Of a stretch of 64,000 bases of DNA, positions 62,182 to 64,000 are shown piece by piece. Below the pieces are notes generated by a model that did not search any database, was not told the DNA's origin, and was given only the letters and a program-made list of their open reading frames with translations. The DNA is taken from the NCBI GenBank assembly GCA_050251735.1, contig JBFWMF010000019.1, positions 1-64,000 on the forward strand. The letters run 5' to 3'. This stretch comes from Desulfitobacterium sp050251735 (GTDB taxonomy: Bacteria; Bacillota; Desulfitobacteriia; Desulfitobacteriales; Desulfitobacteriaceae). How positions within the stretch are numbered: position 1 is the first letter of the stretch; each line of letters starts with the position of its first letter. Made by a program: the position numbers and the translations under genes.

Positions 62182-63766
62182 ATCGTGGGATCGCTTTCAA
62201 CACTATCTATATAATAATGAAAAGCTAGGCTTGCTTTTGGATATCAGTCGGATGAATTTCTCTGAGCAATTTTTCAGCGAGATGGCGAAGGATATGGAAA
62301 AAGTATATGGTGAGATGGAGCTTCTGGAGAAGGGTGCTCTTGCCAATCCTGATGAAGGACGGATGGTAGGACATTATTGGTTGCGCAATCCGGATATCGC
62401 CCCTTCTGTGGAAATTTCTCAAGGCATTCAAGATAACATTGCGGATATCCTTCGCTTTGCGGAGCAAATACATCATGGAGAAATTACCGGGGAAAAGGGG
62501 CAAGCCTTTCGCAATATCCTAATGATCGGAATAGGTGGTTCAAGCTTGGGCCCCCGCTTTGTAAGTTCGGCCTTAGTTTCTCCTAGGGATAAAATGAAAC
62601 CCTTTTTTATCGATAATACCGATCCCGATGGGATTGATTATGTGTTAGATGTCATTGGGGATGAATTAGATTCCACCCTCTGTATTGTCATTTCTAAGAG
62701 TGGCGGTACGATTGAACCGCGTAATGGGATGCTAGAAGTTAAGTCTCGTTATCAGGAGTTAGGTCTATCCTTTGCTAAGCACGCAGTAGCGGTTACCCAA
62801 ACAGGTAGTCGATTAGCTGAAACCTCTCACAACGAGAATTGGCTTAAAGCGTTTCCTATGTGGGATTGGGTGGGGGGAAGGACTTCGGTTCTAAGCTCTG
62901 TAGGACTACTTCCTCTTGCCTTGCAAGGGATAGATATCAGCAAACTATTAGAGGGTGCCAAGGACTGTGATGAACGAACTCGGTGTAAGGACACTCTGCA
63001 CAATCCAGGGGCCCTTCTGGCCTTAATGTGGTATTACGCCACCCAAGATCAACAGGGAAAACAAATGGTGGTACTTCCCTATAAAGATCGTCTGGAGTTA
63101 TTTACCAAATACCTCCAGCAATTGATCATGGAATCGCTCGGAAAGGAAAAGAACCTGAAAGGCGAAACGGTCCATCAAGGTATTGCAGTATTTGGCAACA
63201 AAGGGTCAACGGATCAACATTCCTACGTACAACAGCTTCTTGAAGGACCGGATAATTTCTTTGTTACGTTGATTGAGGTTTTAAAGGATCGGGAAGGAAC
63301 TTCATCCATTATGGCGGAAAATAGCACAAGTGGTGAGTATTTGCAGGCTTTCCTTTTAGGAACACGAGAGGCACTGACAGAAAAAAGGCGCGAATCGATT
63401 ACCATTACAGTAAAAGAAATCAACGCCTACACCATCGGAGTATTGATCGCCCTGTTTGAGCGGGCTGTAAGTATTTATGCCATTTTGGTGGGGATTAATG
63501 CTTATCACCAACCGGCTGTAGAAATGGGCAAAAAAGTTGCAGGAGAAGCGATTGAAATCAAGAACAAAGTCCTAGACTTTTTGCAACGCCACCCCGGGAA
63601 AGGATTTTCGGTCGACGAAATCGCTTGGGAAATCCAAGCAGCGGAACAGCGGGAGATGGTTTTTAAGATTTTACTTCATTTGACGATTAATCCGGAACAT
63701 GAGGTGAACATGGAACAGGGGCATTCATTGCCGGAGAACAAGTTTTTATTAGCGGTTAAGTCTTAG
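62162..63766 (+). CDS. pgi: Glucose-6-phosphate isomerase
   Basis: 534 aa; interconverts glucose-6-phosphate and fructose-6-phosphate. Marks: MIGIGGSSLGPRFVSS, VISKSGGTIEP, DWVGGRTSVLSSVGLLP, and VHQGIAVFGNKGSTDQHSYV with the catalytic His. The GGRTSxLSxVGLLP form and the length resemble the cyanobacterial-type Pgi more than the short Bacillus enzyme. The start overlaps the fusion gene; TTG 62162, GTG 62171 and other codons are in frame and none has an ideal ribosome site. Last gene of the glycogen operon. Confidence 0.93.
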   Translation: MELVVIKSWDRFQHYLYNNEKLGLLLDISRMNFSEQFFSEMAKDMEKVYGEMELLEKGALANPDEGRMVGHYWLRNPDIAPSVEISQGIQDNIADILRFAEQIHHGEITGEKGQAFRNILMIGIGGSSLGPRFVSSALVSPRDKMKPFFIDNTDPDGIDYVLDVIGDELDSTLCIVISKSGGTIEPRNGMLEVKSRYQELGLSFAKHAVAVTQTGSRLAETSHNENWLKAFPMWDWVGGRTSVLSSVGLLPLALQGIDISKLLEGAKDCDERTRCKDTLHNPGALLALMWYYATQDQQGKQMVVLPYKDRLELFTKYLQQLIMESLGKEKNLKGETVHQGIAVFGNKGSTDQHSYVQQLLEGPDNFFVTLIEVLKDREGTSSIMAENSTSGEYLQAFLLGTREALTEKRRESITITVKEINAYTIGVLIALFERAVSIYAILVGINAYHQPAVEMGKKVAGEAIEIKNKVLDFLQRHPGKGFSVDEIAWEIQAAEQREMVFKILLHLTINPEHEVNMEQGHSLPENKFLLAVKS

Positions 63767-64000
63767 AATAATCCGCTGCTGCCGCTAGGTGGGCTGCTCC
63801 TAGCAAAGGAGCGTTTTCGTTAAGGATCACATAGATGGGAATGGTGGAAAGAAGATTCCGAAAACGACCTTTGCCGAGAAAGGCCTCCATGAAGCCCCCT
63901 TCTTGTAGCTTGGGAAGAATTTTGGGGGGGATCCCTCCGCCCAGGAATATTCCCCCATAGGGCAGGGTCATTAAAGCGAGATTCCCTGCTTCCGCACCCA
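63756..64000 (-). CDS. glk: Glucokinase, C-terminal part (cut by window edge)
   Basis: Partial frame of about 81 codons, open at the right edge. It reads GIFLGGGIPPKILPKL, FMEAFLGKGRFRNLLS, YVILNENAPLLGAAHLAA, the C-terminal pattern of the Glk (PF02685-type) glucokinase rather than a ROK kinase. It would phosphorylate glucose released by debranching enzymes to glucose-6-phosphate, the substrate of the convergent pgi gene. The tails of the two genes overlap by 11 bases. Confidence 0.85.
   Translation of the reverse strand, partial: GAEAGNLALMTLPYGGIFLGGGIPPKILPKLQEGGFMEAFLGKGRFRNLLSTIPIYVILNENAPLLGAAHLAAAADYSKT

Overview
The window looks like chromosomal DNA of a spore-forming, anaerobic, low-to-moderate-GC Firmicute, most like Desulfitobacterium or a relative in the Peptococcaceae. 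This is inferred from strong AGGAGG ribosome-binding sites, TTG/GTG starts, a cobalamin riboswitch, a GlgC/GlgD pair, a CotD-like small protein and the gene mix. No rRNA, tRNA, intact IS element or CRISPR array was seen.

0-9.5 kb: a cobalamin-riboswitch-controlled BtuF-like lipoprotein; a phasin-like protein with an AarF/UbiB kinase-like protein; a HAD phosphatase fused to a GNAT acetyltransferase, followed by an AlkA-type glycosylase; a 4Fe-4S protein; a DUF2922/DUF1659 pair; an eroded RHS remnant abutting a Fic AMP-transferase. 9.5-30.7 kb: mostly housekeeping and accessory genes. These are an Ask_Ect-type aspartate kinase, a 23S rRNA methyltransferase-like protein, a CPBP protease, topoisomerase III, a TetR-regulated RND efflux operon with a palindromic operator, RmuC, HtpG, a tandem BFD protein, a large FAD/Fe-S D-lactate-dehydrogenase-like protein and an MFS exporter.

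30.7-39 kb is the accessory island and the most unusual part. It starts with a candidate type I toxin-antitoxin locus (27-codon hydrophobic peptide, Shine-Dalgarno locked in a hairpin, 5'/3' mRNA complementarity, overlapping opposite-strand terminator). Next come an unrecognised protein with an HxxxH...EExLANA pattern, a 24-codon RHS scrap and about 0.9 kb of palindrome-rich non-coding DNA. It ends with a 5.8-kb RHS polymorphic-toxin gene on the minus strand. That gene carries a frameshift near its N-terminus and an in-frame TGA exactly between the RHS shell and its C-terminal toxin domain, while the toxin tip and the presumed immunity gene remain intact.

39-50 kb: PepT, an Uup-like ABC-F protein, a VUT transporter with QueC, an HD hydrolase, a YaiI-type protein, IMP dehydrogenase, a HesB-like protein, an LTA-synthase-family enzyme and a CarD-family regulator. 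50-64 kb: a compact glycogen operon, glgB-glgP-glgC-glgD-glgA, then a GH13-GH77 fusion enzyme and pgi, with an opposing glucokinase cut by the window edge. Together they make ADP-glucose, build and branch glycogen, break it down by phosphorolysis and debranching/transglycosylation, and feed glucose-6-phosphate into glycolysis. The operon has a structured leader with two mutually exclusive folds, and its best ribosome-binding site points to a non-AUG (ATA) start for glgB.
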